In this document: one piece after another, positions 17,717 to 26,640 of the stretch
Layout of the letters: every line of letters starts with the position of its first letter
Position numbering within the stretch: position 1 is the stretch's first letter
Assembly: GCA_934526185.1 (NCBI GenBank)
Contig: CAKTAA010000001.1
Location: 62,001 to 126,000 of the forward strand
Direction of reading: 5' to 3'
Length of the DNA stretch: 64,000 nucleotides
Source: an uncultured Eubacteriales bacterium
Lineage (GTDB): Bacteria; Bacillota; Clostridia; Oscillospirales; CAG-272
Position numbers and translations under genes: made by a program
Notes under the pieces: model-generated
Database searches by the model: none
What the model was told of the DNA's origin: nothing
Seen by the model: only the letters and a program-made list of their open reading frames with translations

Positions 17717-18841
17717 TTGGCCGATTTGAACAGTATTTTGGATATTATTAACGTACCCTTTGGGTACGTCATTTCGTGGAGTTACCATCTGACAAACAGC
17801 TACGTGCTGGCGTTGCTGTTCTTTGCAATCGTCATGAAGCTCGTGCTGTTTCCTTTGGGAATCAAGCAGCAGAAAAATATGGTAAAGCAGGCATCCCTGC
17901 GTCCAAAGGAACAGGCAATCCGCAAGAAGTACGCGGGACGCAACGATAAGGTGACACAGCAGAAGATGCAGGAAGAGATCATGAATCTCTATACACGCGA
18001 GCATTTCAACCCTGCGAGCGGATGTCTGCCTCTGCTTCTGCAGCTTCCGATTATCTGGTCTCTGTACAGCATCATCACCAATCCTCTGAGCTATATCTGT
18101 AAGCTGTCGACCGAAAGCGTCACTTTGCTGCAGACAAAAATCAACGAACTGTTGACGGCCGGCGGCGGATCTGCTGTAGAAAAGTTTGTAAACCAGATAC
18201 AGATGATAACAAAAATGAAGGAGCTTGGCCTCCAGAATTTTGACGGTCTTATCGAGGGCTTCACAACCGCCGATATACCGAATTTCACCGTTTTTAACGG
18301 CGCGATCGATCTTTCTGCGATCCCCATGGAGCATCTGGCAAGCTGGCTTGTGCTCATTCCGATACTGACGTTTGTGGTTTCCTATTTTACCATGAAGCTG
18401 ACAAGAAAATTTACCTATACGCCTCCGCAGCCGGAAGGACAGGATGCGGGCGCGTCTATGAAGATTATGAACCTTTCCATGCCGCTTATCAGCGTGTTTA
18501 TCTCCTGCACTATTTCTGCTGCTATCGGTGTATACTGGATGTACCAGAACATACTCGGCCTTGTACAGCAGGTGATTCTGTCAAAAATGTACCCGATTCC
18601 GCAGTTTACGGAGGAGGATTTCAAGGCGGCGGAACGGGAATTTGGAGTAGCTTCTAAAAAAGAAAAGAAAAAGCAGGCAAAGGTGCGTTCGTTGCATCAT
18701 ATTGACGATGATGATTTTGAAGAATCAAAGACATCGGATGAACGGAAAGAGCTGGAGCCGCAGCCGCAGAAAAAAGCTCTGCCTGAGAGAACGGCCGGTA
18801 TTGAACATGCTGAGCTGAAGGACGACGACCGCAACGCATAA
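17717..18841 (+). CDS. yidC: Membrane protein insertase YidC (Oxa1/SpoIIIJ family)
   Basis: YidC inserts and folds inner-membrane proteins, alone or with SecYEG. The start is the TTG at 17717 behind AAAGG; the ATG at 17713 is out of frame. The 374-residue protein has the gram-positive-type core of about five transmembrane segments with no large periplasmic domain. The conserved first membrane segment and cytoplasmic loop are followed by the hydrophilic-groove region around residues 70-115 (NPASGCLPLLLQLPIIWSLY). After the last helix (IGVYWMYQNILGLVQQVIL) comes a charged C-terminal tail of about 85 residues rich in Lys and Glu. It follows yidD in the conserved cluster. Confidence 0.95.
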   Translation: MADLNSILDIINVPFGYVISWSYHLTNSYVLALLFFAIVMKLVLFPLGIKQQKNMVKQASLRPKEQAIRKKYAGRNDKVTQQKMQEEIMNLYTREHFNPASGCLPLLLQLPIIWSLYSIITNPLSYICKLSTESVTLLQTKINELLTAGGGSAVEKFVNQIQMITKMKELGLQNFDGLIEGFTTADIPNFTVFNGAIDLSAIPMEHLASWLVLIPILTFVVSYFTMKLTRKFTYTPPQPEGQDAGASMKIMNLSMPLISVFISCTISAAIGVYWMYQNILGLVQQVILSKMYPIPQFTEEDFKAAEREFGVASKKEKKKQAKVRSLHHIDDDDFEESKTSDERKELEPQPQKKALPERTAGIEHAELKDDDRNA

Positions 18842-18849
18842 CAGACGAG

Positions 18850-18880
18850 GCCTGCCCGGAAACGGACGGGCCTGTTTGTA
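18850..18880 (+). terminator. Probable terminator after yidC
   Basis: GGCCTGCCCG and CGGGCC-type arms flank GGAAACGGA and are followed by TGTTTGT, just past the yidC stop. The T tract is imperfect. Confidence 0.5.
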
Positions 18881-19107
18881 AGCTGTTGCTGCGCGGGACG
18901 GTGTACTTTGTTAAAAAACGGGACGGAAAAAATTCAAAACATAGATTTGAATTGGGAACAAAATACAGCCTTGCGCGTCTCTACCTATGTGGGTGGCGGA
19001 GTGCAGACAGGAATCTCAGCGGTAAAAATATTTTGAATGACAAAAGAAAATGTATAGGCTCAAAATGCTAACAGCAAAGATCACATGTGAAATGGAGTTT
19101 CAATAAT

Positions 19108-19893
19108 ATGCGAACATATGCTGATTTTCATGTTCATACAAAGTTTTCCGACGGCAGAGACAGCATGGAGAAGATGGCGGAGACCGCATATGAAAAGGGG
19201 ATGTACGCGCTCGGATTTTCCGATCATGCGGAAAGGGATTTCGGATTGAACGAAGCACGTATTGAGGCATACAAGGCTGAAATTGTACGAATCCGGAAGC
19301 TGTACGAGGGAAAAATACAGATATATGCCGGCGTTGAGCTGGACTTGTTTTCGGAGATGCCGACAGACGGGCTTGATTATATCGTATCGTCAGCGCATTA
19401 TCTCAAGCATGGCGACGAGCTGCTGCCGGTCGACTGGTCCGGAGAACGGACACGGGAAATTGTTGACAAATATTACGGCGGCGATATTTTTGCGTATACC
19501 CGGGATTACTACAGCGAGGTTTCGCATCTGGCCGATCGGGGACCGGCTGTCATCGGGCACTTTGATCTGGTGACCAAGTTCAATGAGGGCGGACAGATGT
19601 TTGATGAATGCGATCCGAAATACCTTGCGCCCGCTATGGATGCCGTTGAAGCGCTCGCGGCTAAAAATGCGGTCTTTGAGATCAATACCGGGGCGATATT
19701 CCGCGGGCACAGGAGTCAGCCGTATCCCTCGCTGCCGCTGCTGAGACGTATGAAGGAGCTGGGCGGACGTTTTATACTCGCCGGCGACAGCCATAATGCG
19801 GATGCGCTGTGCTATCAGTTTGCGGAGGCAGAGGCGTATGCCGGACTTGCCGGCATAACAGAGTTTGAAAAGTATCCGCCCGGAAGAAATTGA
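19108..19893 (+). CDS. hisJ: Histidinol-phosphatase, PHP family (HisJ-like)
   Basis: A PHP-domain metal-dependent phosphoesterase of about 261 residues from the ATG at 19108 (GGAG upstream); the GTG at 19087 is an alternative. Metal-binding motifs are in order: DFHVHTKFSDGRDS at the N-terminus, GFSDHAERDF near residue 42, then SSAHYLKHGDELLPVDW, GHFDLVTKF, and GDSHNADAL at the C-terminus. HisJ proteins dephosphorylate histidinol phosphate in histidine synthesis; no other his gene is in the window, so a broader PHP phosphatase role is possible. It separates yidC from jag. Confidence 0.85.
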   Translation: MRTYADFHVHTKFSDGRDSMEKMAETAYEKGMYALGFSDHAERDFGLNEARIEAYKAEIVRIRKLYEGKIQIYAGVELDLFSEMPTDGLDYIVSSAHYLKHGDELLPVDWSGERTREIVDKYYGGDIFAYTRDYYSEVSHLADRGPAVIGHFDLVTKFNEGGQMFDECDPKYLAPAMDAVEALAAKNAVFEINTGAIFRGHRSQPYPSLPLLRRMKELGGRFILAGDSHNADALCYQFAEAEAYAGLAGITEFEKYPPGRN

Positions 19894-20100
19894 CGTTTTT
19901 TAAATTTTCAGTTTGATTTCCGGACACGGCCCTGACAGCGGATGACCGCGAAAAGAAGGACATTTTGCCGATTTTGAAAGAGAAAATTACATGCCGTCAC
20001 CGATTCTGTCGGTTTTTCGGAAATGCGCGGTATGAAAATAAATAGGTTTCCGGCAGAACACAAGCTGCCGGCCGCTAATATATTAAATGAGGTGAAAAAA

Positions 20101-21078
20101 GTGAAAAAACAGACAGTTGCAACGGGAAAGACAGTGGAGGCCGCGGTGGCGGCAGGTGCGGAGGCGTTGGGCGTTTCACAGGAGGCCGTCTCCTATGAAA
20201 TCGTGGAGCAGCCAAAGAAGGGATTCCTCGGCGTGGGAGCCGCACCCGCAAAGGTGAAGGTAGAATATGTTCTGAAGCCTGAGGAAGCGGCGATGGAATT
20301 TTTACAGAATCTGATAAAGGAAATGGAAGTTGAAGCCACCGTAACGCTCAGAGAAGAGAGCAACGGTGAAAAGCTTCTGTCCGTTTCGGGCGAAAAGGCC
20401 GGCGTGTTTATCGGTCACCACGGCGATACGCTGGACGCGCTGCAATACCTGGTCAACCTCGCTGCAAACCGCAAGGACGAGGACGACAGGACGTATACGC
20501 GCTTTACACTTGATGTAGAAAACTACCGCGCAAAAAGAGAGGAAACGCTGCGCCAGCTCGCCAGACGTATGGCTTCCAAAGCGCTGAAATACAGAAAGAA
20601 CATCACGTTGGAGCCGATGACACCCTATGAGCGCAGGATCATTCACTCGGAGATTCAGAACATAGAGGGCGTTTCCACCAACTCCATTGGAACGGAAAAC
20701 AACAGAAAGATTGTAATTTATCTGACCGCATCAGGGACGAAGGAAGAAAAGGCGGAAGCGCCTGCAAAGCCGGAAAGACAGGAAAAAGCGAAGCCGGAGA
20801 GAAGCGAGCAGCGGACAGAACGTCCGCGCAGCGCGAAGAGCAGACAGCCGGAGAGCAGTTCCCGGGAGAAAGAAAAGAACGAACAGCCGGTATCCTCGGC
20901 AAAGCCCTATTATATGCGTCCGGTGCGCAAGCCGGTCAAGGAAAAGAGCGTGGCCAGCTATTTCGGCGACGAGGAATACACCGACGACTATATGGAGGAG
21001 CCGCTGCCTGAAAACATAGCGGAGATATGCGGAATCTACGAGGGCGACGGTGAGTCGGACGAAAACGGAAAAAAATAA
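20101..21078 (+). CDS. jag: Jag/SpoIIIJ-associated RNA-binding protein (KhpB)
   Basis: Jag/KhpB is a cytoplasmic RNA-binding protein linked to cell elongation and to YidC/SpoIIIJ. I start it at the GTG at 20101, six bases after GAGGTG; the frame runs upstream to 20023 but that part is not family-like. Domains in order are a Jag_N domain (residues 1-55, PKKGFLGVG), a KH-type domain (about 65-145, GVFIGHHGDTLDALQYLVN), and an R3H domain (about 160-225, NYRAKREETLRQLARRMA). A long disordered Lys/Glu/Arg-rich tail of about 100 residues follows and ends in an acidic segment. The tail is longer than is usual. Confidence 0.93.
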   Translation: MKKQTVATGKTVEAAVAAGAEALGVSQEAVSYEIVEQPKKGFLGVGAAPAKVKVEYVLKPEEAAMEFLQNLIKEMEVEATVTLREESNGEKLLSVSGEKAGVFIGHHGDTLDALQYLVNLAANRKDEDDRTYTRFTLDVENYRAKREETLRQLARRMASKALKYRKNITLEPMTPYERRIIHSEIQNIEGVSTNSIGTENNRKIVIYLTASGTKEEKAEAPAKPERQEKAKPERSEQRTERPRSAKSRQPESSSREKEKNEQPVSSAKPYYMRPVRKPVKEKSVASYFGDEEYTDDYMEEPLPENIAEICGIYEGDGESDENGKK

Positions 21079-21203
21079 GAACGCCGGAAGCGGCGGATTC
21101 AGAGGGGAAAGCGCCTCAAACAATACTGACGGACGCATCCGGCGGGTACCTCGCCGGATTTCGCGCGGAGAGGCGGCGGCCGTCTGGGGAGAAGGTTGAG
21201 AAA

Positions 21204-22640
21204 ATGGCTTCAGATAAAAAACTGGTGGAACAGATTACCTCCATGGAGGAGGATTTTGCAAAATGGTATACGGATATCGTAAAAAAGGCCGATCTTATCG
21301 ATTATTCCAGCGTTAAGGGATGCATGATCATCCGGCCGTACGGATATGCGATCTGGGAGAATATACAGGGAATACTGGATAAAGAGTTCAAGGCGCTCGG
21401 ACATGAGAATGTATATATGCCGATGTTCATTCCGGAATCCTTGCTCAATAAGGAAAAGGAACACGTGGAAGGCTTTGCGCCGGAGGTGGCGTGGGTAACA
21501 CACGGCGGCAGCGAGCCGCTGACCGAACGCCTGTGCGTGCGCCCTACCTCGGAAACGCTGTTCTGCGAGCATTACGCGCATATCATCCGTTCCTGGCGCG
21601 ACCTGCCGAAGCTGTACAATCAGTGGTGCAGCGTTGTGCGCTGGGAAAAGACGACAAGACCGTTTCTGCGCAGCAGGGAGTTTCTGTGGCAGGAGGGACA
21701 TACCATGCATGCCACAGCGGAGGAGGCGGAAGCCGAAACGCAGCGGATGTTGGAGGTATACGCGCGCTTCTACGAGAACGAGCTTGCAATACCCGTTATC
21801 CGCGGACGCAAGACAGACAAAGAAAAATTCGCCGGCGCGCTGGCAACCTATACCATAGAAGCGATGATGCACGACGGCAAAGCGCTGCAGGGCGGTACGT
21901 CGCATAATTTCGGAGACGGCTTTGCCCGCGCGTTTGAGATTCAGTACCTTGATAAGAACAATCAGCTCCAGTATTGCCACCAGACCTCGTGGGGCGTATC
22001 TACGCGGGTAATCGGCGCGATTATCATGGCCCACGGGGATGACAGCGGATTGGTCCTGCCTCCGGCTGTCGCGCCCGTGCAGGTTGTCGTCGTGCCGGTG
22101 GCACAGCATAAGCCGGGCGTAAGCGAAAAGGCCGCGGAGATTACCGAACGCCTGTCCAAAATTGTGCGGGTGAAAATGGATGCCTCGGACAACAGCCCCG
22201 GCTGGAAGTTTGCGGAATATGAGATGAAGGGCGTCCCGCTGCGGCTGGAAATCGGCCCGCGGGATATGGAGCAGAACCAGTGCGTGCTGGTGCGCCGCGA
22301 TACACGTGAAAAAATTGTGGTGTCACTCGACGAGATAGAAACAGCGGTGCCGCGCCTGCTTTGTGAGCTGCGCCAGGCGCTGTACGACGCGGCGCTTGCC
22401 CGCCGCGAAAGCATGACGGAAACCGTAGGGGATTTGGAAACGCTCATCCAAACGGCAAAGACGAAGCCGGGCTTTATCCGTGCGATGTGGTGCGGAGACG
22501 AAGCCTGCGAGGTCGCGCTGAAGGAAAAGGCCGACGTCACTTCCCGCTGTATGCCGTTCGGTGAGGAACCGTTCGGAGATACCTGCGTGTGCTGCGGCAA
22601 GCCTGCGAAGCACCTGGTCTATTGGGGAAAAGCCTATTAA
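21204..22640 (+). CDS. proS: Prolyl-tRNA synthetase, eukaryote/archaeal-like class (no editing insertion)
   Basis: Class II synthetase that charges tRNA-Pro. The 478-residue protein lacks the large bacterial INS editing domain and so belongs to the eukaryote/archaeal-like type found in many Clostridia. Motif 2 is in RWEKTTRPFLRSREFLWQEG (about residues 147-166), and the motif 3 region is in TSHNFGDGFA and the VSTRVIGAIIM segment. The anticodon-binding domain begins near residue 290 (QVVVVPVAQHKPG). The C-terminal zinc-binding-like part carries cysteines near CGDEAC and CVCCGKPAKHLVYWGKAY. It has its own upstream GGGGAGAAGG ribosome binding site. No T-box leader was recognised. Confidence 0.96.
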   Translation: MASDKKLVEQITSMEEDFAKWYTDIVKKADLIDYSSVKGCMIIRPYGYAIWENIQGILDKEFKALGHENVYMPMFIPESLLNKEKEHVEGFAPEVAWVTHGGSEPLTERLCVRPTSETLFCEHYAHIIRSWRDLPKLYNQWCSVVRWEKTTRPFLRSREFLWQEGHTMHATAEEAEAETQRMLEVYARFYENELAIPVIRGRKTDKEKFAGALATYTIEAMMHDGKALQGGTSHNFGDGFARAFEIQYLDKNNQLQYCHQTSWGVSTRVIGAIIMAHGDDSGLVLPPAVAPVQVVVVPVAQHKPGVSEKAAEITERLSKIVRVKMDASDNSPGWKFAEYEMKGVPLRLEIGPRDMEQNQCVLVRRDTREKIVVSLDEIETAVPRLLCELRQALYDAALARRESMTETVGDLETLIQTAKTKPGFIRAMWCGDEACEVALKEKADVTSRCMPFGEEPFGDTCVCCGKPAKHLVYWGKAY

Positions 22641-22804
22641 TTGACGAAGCTGTTTACAGCGGAACGCAAATTGAACAAAGAAAACCGAAACCGGCGCTTT
22701 CAGTCTGGACGGCATTGCATGGAAGAAGAGCCGCAGATTGTAAAGCGCCGATTTGATTCAATTGGGTAGGACTGCGCTGTTTTGTCTGCTGTTGTGAAAC
22801 CGAC

Positions 22805-23119
22805 TCAGGCCGCGTTGGTTTCCGGCGGGAAATCGCGCAGACTGTAATGAATAATAATTTCAGTCAGAGCAGAGAGAAACAGAGTGTCTGTGACGATTGA
22901 GCATGTCGCTTCGTCCGGCGAGGAGCCGCATTGGTATTGCAGAGCGTATAAGGCATAGGCTCTGTGATGCCTGTCGAACTGGATAAAGAGGGAATAGCGT
23001 ACCCTGTCGACGGTGATATCGAGTTCGTAAATAGGGCATAGGGGATTGGATTTTGCATGCATCTGGATATACTGTTGGAATGCGCAGAGATGGGATTTTT
23101 TCATTTGACGGCAAAACAT
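22805..23119 (-). CDS. Small protein of unknown function
   Basis: A 104-residue protein with no family I recognise. The start at 23119 is supported by a strong ribosome binding site (AAAGGAGAC, eight bases before the ATG). The sequence is soluble, rich in His, Tyr and Cys, with a MKKSHLC N-terminal part and a central YELDITVDRVRYSLFIQF beta-strand-like segment. It is divergent from the first XRE regulator (23316) across an AT-rich region carrying three TATAATGTA-type half-sites, so it may be a target of that regulator. Confidence 0.6.
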   Translation of the reverse strand: MFCRQMKKSHLCAFQQYIQMHAKSNPLCPIYELDITVDRVRYSLFIQFDRHHRAYALYALQYQCGSSPDEATCSIVTDTLFLSALTEIIIHYSLRDFPPETNAA

Positions 23120-23160
23120 AAAATTATGTCTCCTTTCGATAATTGAAATGATTTTTAAAC

Positions 23161-23287
23161 TACATTATAGATGAAAAACCAAATTATAATGTAATCATAC
23201 GCTTTAATTTGTGCTTTATCAGAGAGATAAATTTCATAAATGAATGTATAATCCAAAATTTATTTAAATTTTACGAATTATAATGTA
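23161..23287. promoter_or_regulatory. Repeated TACATTATA/TATAATGTA sites in a divergent promoter region
   Basis: TACATTATA at 23161-23169 and its inverted copy TATAATGTA at 23185-23193 form an inverted repeat; a third copy, TATAATGTA, lies at 23279-23287, 29 bp before the XRE start. The last two copies share the longer word AATTATAATGTA. Operator function is inferred from the repetition and the position between a divergent gene pair. Confidence 0.5.
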
Positions 23288-23315
23288 TAATAACAAATAA
23301 AAGAGGATTGATCGT

Positions 23316-23528
23316 ATGGGAATGGCTACAAAAATACGCACAATTATGCGTGAGAGAAAAATGACAGCCAAAGCGTTAGCAGAAAAGTTGGGGACAACAG
23401 GTAATAATTTAGGGAGCAAATTGGCGCGGGATAACCTCAGAGAAAAGGAAATACAGGCCATTGCAGAGGCATTAGATTGTGACTTTGACGGCATTTTCAC
23501 ATTAAGAGATTCGGGAACTAAGGTATAG
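23316..23528 (+). CDS. XRE-family helix-turn-helix regulator, copy 1
   Basis: A 70-residue protein that is essentially one Cro/C1-type helix-turn-helix domain (about residues 5-62: KIRTIMRERKMTAKALAEKL, then SKLARDN as recognition helix). The last 19 residues, from CDFDGIF to the end, are almost identical to those of the second copy at 23733. The start ATG at 23316 has AGAGGA upstream. Likely a DNA-binding autoregulator, or the control gene of a small locus; the target is inferred to be the flanking repeated sites. Confidence 0.85.
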   Translation: MGMATKIRTIMRERKMTAKALAEKLGTTGNNLGSKLARDNLREKEIQAIAEALDCDFDGIFTLRDSGTKV

Positions 23529-23732
23529 TTCGTTGGGCTTTTAACTAAAAACTGCATAGTTCCAAATGATGCGTATTTCTTATATTACAAGTAATTAATC
23601 TTATAATATAAGGGTTATTCACTTCTTACATAAGATATTGTACATCAGTTTATGTGATTTGTCAAGAACATTTTCTAAAAATTTGATTTTTTTCTGAAAA
23701 TATTGTAGAATAGATAGTGCGGGGGATTGTAT

Positions 23733-23948
23733 ATGAATATCATGACAAACAAAATAAAATATATTTTATCTCTTAGGAATATGACAATAAAAGATTTGGC
23801 AAAAAAATTAGGTAAAAATGAACGGTATTTTTATAACAAGTTTTATAAGGGTGTATTCACGATAGAGGAATTAGAAGAGATAGCCAGTGCATTGGAATGC
23901 GACTTCGACGGCGTTTTCACGTTAAGGGATTCAGGAACTAAGATATAG
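23733..23948 (+). CDS. XRE-family helix-turn-helix regulator, copy 2
   Basis: A 71-residue paralogue of the regulator at 23316, beginning at the ATG at 23733 behind GGGGGATT. The helix-turn-helix core differs (RNMTIKDLAKKLGKNERYF) but the C-terminal EIASALECDFDGVFTLRDSG segment is nearly the same as copy 1. The recognition helix is clearly changed, with aromatic residues RYFYNKF, so it should bind a different DNA site. Tandem duplication followed by divergence is the simplest explanation. It ends about 100 bp before the methyltransferase. Confidence 0.85.
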   Translation: MNIMTNKIKYILSLRNMTIKDLAKKLGKNERYFYNKFYKGVFTIEELEEIASALECDFDGVFTLRDSGTKI

Positions 23949-24044
23949 CCGCCGAACTTTTACCCAAAATCCTGCATAAAGCCCGCAGGATTGGAATATA
24001 TATGTATAGAGTGGCTATCTGCCGCTTATCCGCTTGGGGGAGCT

Positions 24045-25259
24045 ATGGATTACTCAGAAAAAATCAGAGAACTGATGGAACAGATCTGTTCGCCGCTGAT
24101 TCTGCGGAAGGTGACCTTCAGCCGGCCCGGAAATCCCGACGTTGTCCGCGCCTGCGCTGCGCCCTTTCAGAAAAAGGACGGCGTTTATATTCAAATCGAA
24201 ACGCTGATGCGGGACGGCAAAGCGTTTCACCGCAATATCCCCTTGTCCGAGGCGCCAGAGGCGCTTAGCGCTATGGCCGGCGGTCCCTACCGGCAGATCA
24301 ACGGCATGACAGCAGGCGGCAATTTTGAAATCCAATGGTCAAAAAAGGGAAAATGCATGCTGCAAAGCCATGTGAAACCGTCGGACAATACCGTTGCGCC
24401 CGCTTCTCACGACAGAGAGCGCCGTCACATTCTGACAGAGGGACAGGGGCCTGCTTTGCCCATGCTGCACCGTTTGGAGCTGTGCGACGAAACAGGGCGG
24501 ATCTATGACAAAAAGCGCTCGAAATTCCGGCAAATCAACCGCTTCCTTGAAATTGTGGAGGATATTTATCCTTCACTGCCCCATGACGGCCCTTTATATG
24601 TCACCGATTTGTGCTGCGGCAAAAGCTATCTGACCTTTGCCGTCTATTATTATCTGGTTTGCGTGAAAAAAAGAGAAGCCCATGTGAGGGGCGTGGATCG
24701 AAAGGCCGATGTGATTTCCTTCTGCGGGCGGATCGCGGAGGAGCTGCATTTTACCGGCTTGCAGTTTGTTTCGGGTGATATCGGGGCTTACGAGCCGGAA
24801 CAGCCGCCGGATCTGGTGGTATCCCTGCACGCCTGCGATACGGCGACGGACATGGTGCTGCTGAACGCGCAGCGGTGGAAAACGCGCGTCATTCTTTCGA
24901 CGCCGTGCTGTCACCACGAGCTGCTCGGAAAAATAGACTGCGAGCCGCTTTCCTTTCTTACGGCGTATCCCCTGCTGAAAAATAAGCTGTGCGACGCCGC
25001 GACGGACGCTCTGCGCTGTCTGTGGCTGGAAAGCAAGGGATACCGTGTGGAGACGGTGGAGCTTATAGATCCGGAGGAGACGCCGAAAAATGTGATGATA
25101 CGTGCGGTTCGGCGTCCGTCGGTTCCGGCAGGGGAGAGAGAGGCGCGCGAGGCGGAATATCTGGCGGCGTGCGAGTATTTAGGCGCCGGGCCGTCCCTGC
25201 TCACTGAAAATATTCGAAACAAGCCGTGCGGCAAATGCACGGAGAAAGAGGGAATCTGA
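24045..25259 (+). CDS. SAM-dependent methyltransferase (Methyltransf_32-like)
   Basis: A roughly 404-residue protein starting at the ATG at 24045, preceded by GGGGGAG; the frame extends to 23991. The N-terminal half is a substrate or RNA-binding-like region (IQIETLMRDGKAFHRNI). The C-terminal half is a Rossmann methyltransferase with motif I in YVTDLCCGKSYLTFA (about residue 185) and an acidic VRGVDRKADV segment. A VVSLHACDTATD motif resembles motif IV. The tail has a CGKC pair. It may act on a nucleic acid or an RNA base, but this is not provable here. It ends four bases before the next gene's ATG, so it forms an operon with the hemolysin-III gene. Confidence 0.8.
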   Translation: MDYSEKIRELMEQICSPLILRKVTFSRPGNPDVVRACAAPFQKKDGVYIQIETLMRDGKAFHRNIPLSEAPEALSAMAGGPYRQINGMTAGGNFEIQWSKKGKCMLQSHVKPSDNTVAPASHDRERRHILTEGQGPALPMLHRLELCDETGRIYDKKRSKFRQINRFLEIVEDIYPSLPHDGPLYVTDLCCGKSYLTFAVYYYLVCVKKREAHVRGVDRKADVISFCGRIAEELHFTGLQFVSGDIGAYEPEQPPDLVVSLHACDTATDMVLLNAQRWKTRVILSTPCCHHELLGKIDCEPLSFLTAYPLLKNKLCDAATDALRCLWLESKGYRVETVELIDPEETPKNVMIRAVRRPSVPAGEREAREAEYLAACEYLGAGPSLLTENIRNKPCGKCTEKEGI

Positions 25260-25262
25260 TAA

Positions 25263-25937
25263 ATGAAGCGAACGCCGCTGAGGGAGCGTGTGCTGCCGGT
25301 TTATACAAAAGGGGAAGAGATTTTCAACATGGTCTCCCATATTGCGGGCGGCGTGCTGGGAATTGTTGCGACGGTTTTGTGCGTGGCGTTTGCTGTGATG
25401 CACCGGAATGTGTACGGGGTTGTCAGCGGAGCGATTTTCGGCGCGACCATGATCGTTCTGTACACCATGTCGAGCATTTATCACGGATTGTCGCCGAAGC
25501 TGCCCGGAAAAAAGGTGTTTCAGGTGATCGATCACTGTTCTATTTATCTGCTGATCGCCGGGACGTATACGCCGTTTTCCCTGTGTACGCTCCGCCCGGT
25601 TTCGCCGGTGATCGGCTGGTCTATTTTCGGTATCGTATGGGGCATGGCGGTACTCGGCATTGTGCTCAACTCCATAGATCTGGAGGCCTTCAAAATTTTT
25701 TCCATGTGCAGCTATCTGGGGATGGGCTGGTGTATTGTAGCCGCCGCGGGGACGATGATGCGGGAGCTTGGCGGAGGCGGCACCGCTTTGCTGCTGAGCG
25801 GCGGGGTTGCCTATACGGTAGGGGCTGTTTTTTATGCGTTCGGGCGCCGCAAAGCATACATTCACTCCGTGTTTCATCTGTTTGTCTGCCTGGGCAGTTT
25901 TCTGCACTTTTTTTGTATTCTGCTGTATGTAATGTGA
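25263..25937 (+). CDS. Hemolysin III/YqfA family membrane protein (PAQR-like)
   Basis: A 224-residue integral membrane protein with seven predicted helices of the HlyIII/YqfA group. Family marks are the N-terminal EEIFNMVSHIAGGVLGIVA, the internal STIYHGL-type sequence (MSSIYHGLSPKLPGKKVFQV), IDHCSIYLLIAGTYTPF near residue 97, and the C-terminal VFHLFVCLGSFLHFF. The His residues presumed to bind zinc are in place. Despite its name there is no evidence that it lyses cells. It starts directly after the methyltransferase stop. Confidence 0.88.
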   Translation: MKRTPLRERVLPVYTKGEEIFNMVSHIAGGVLGIVATVLCVAFAVMHRNVYGVVSGAIFGATMIVLYTMSSIYHGLSPKLPGKKVFQVIDHCSIYLLIAGTYTPFSLCTLRPVSPVIGWSIFGIVWGMAVLGIVLNSIDLEAFKIFSMCSYLGMGWCIVAAAGTMMRELGGGGTALLLSGGVAYTVGAVFYAFGRRKAYIHSVFHLFVCLGSFLHFFCILLYVM

Positions 25938-25965
25938 TGTAGGATGTGATAAGGGGTGAGACGCG

Positions 25966-26640
25966 GTGGGGACGGTAAAAATTCTCTTGGTGGAGGATGA
26001 CAGGGGTATCATAAGCAGCCTGACGGAATTTCTGCAGGGAGAAGGATTCTCCGTGGCTTCGGCCGCCGGACAGGCGGCGGCCGTGGAGCTGCTCGGGCGC
26101 GAGGCGTTTGATTTGCTGCTGCTCGATATATCGCTTGCCGACGGAAACGGCTTTGCCGTGCTGGCGGCGGCAAAGGCGCACGGCGCTCCCGCCGTCATTT
26201 TTCTGACTGCGGCGGACGACGAGTACAGCGTGGCGATGGGGCTGGATATGGGTGCGGATGACTACATAAGCAAGCCGTTCCGGCCGATGGAGCTTCTTGC
26301 GAGAATACGGAGCGTGCTGAGGAGATGCGGAAAAGCCGGAAAGCTTTTGGAATATGAGGGACTGCAGCTTGACATGGTCAGAGGCGGTGTGAAAAAGGAC
26401 GGACGGGAGCTCTTTCTGTCGGCGCTGGAATACCGGCTGCTGCTGGCCTTTTTTCAACACAAGGGGGAAATTCTCACACGAGCCAGGCTTTTAGAGGAGA
26501 TCTGGGATGCAGCCGGTGATTTTGTCAACGACAATACGCTGACGGTATACATTAAGCGCCTGCGCGATAAAATTGAGGACGATCCGCAGAATCCCGCCAT
26601 CATTCGAACCGTCCGGGGACTGGGCTACCGGCTCGGCTGA
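25966..26640 (+). CDS. OmpR-family response regulator, orphan
   Basis: A 224-residue two-component response regulator starting at the GTG at 25966. The receiver domain (residues 1-118) has the acidic pocket VEDD, the phospho-acceptor Asp in LLLLDISLAD, the Thr in FLTAADD and the Lys in ISKPFRP. The C-terminal winged helix (about 130-224) includes LSALEYRLLLAFFQHKGEI and the NDNTLTVYIKRLRDKIE recognition region. No histidine kinase gene follows; the next gene is a promoter-driven aconitase-family gene, so it is an orphan or its partner is elsewhere. Its position after the hemolysin-III gene may reflect shared transcription. Confidence 0.93.
   Translation: MGTVKILLVEDDRGIISSLTEFLQGEGFSVASAAGQAAAVELLGREAFDLLLLDISLADGNGFAVLAAAKAHGAPAVIFLTAADDEYSVAMGLDMGADDYISKPFRPMELLARIRSVLRRCGKAGKLLEYEGLQLDMVRGGVKKDGRELFLSALEYRLLLAFFQHKGEILTRARLLEEIWDAAGDFVNDNTLTVYIKRLRDKIEDDPQNPAIIRTVRGLGYRLG

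Noticed and set aside
21079..21203. Possible T-box for proS
   Set aside because: The T-box signature and an attenuator terminator are absent.
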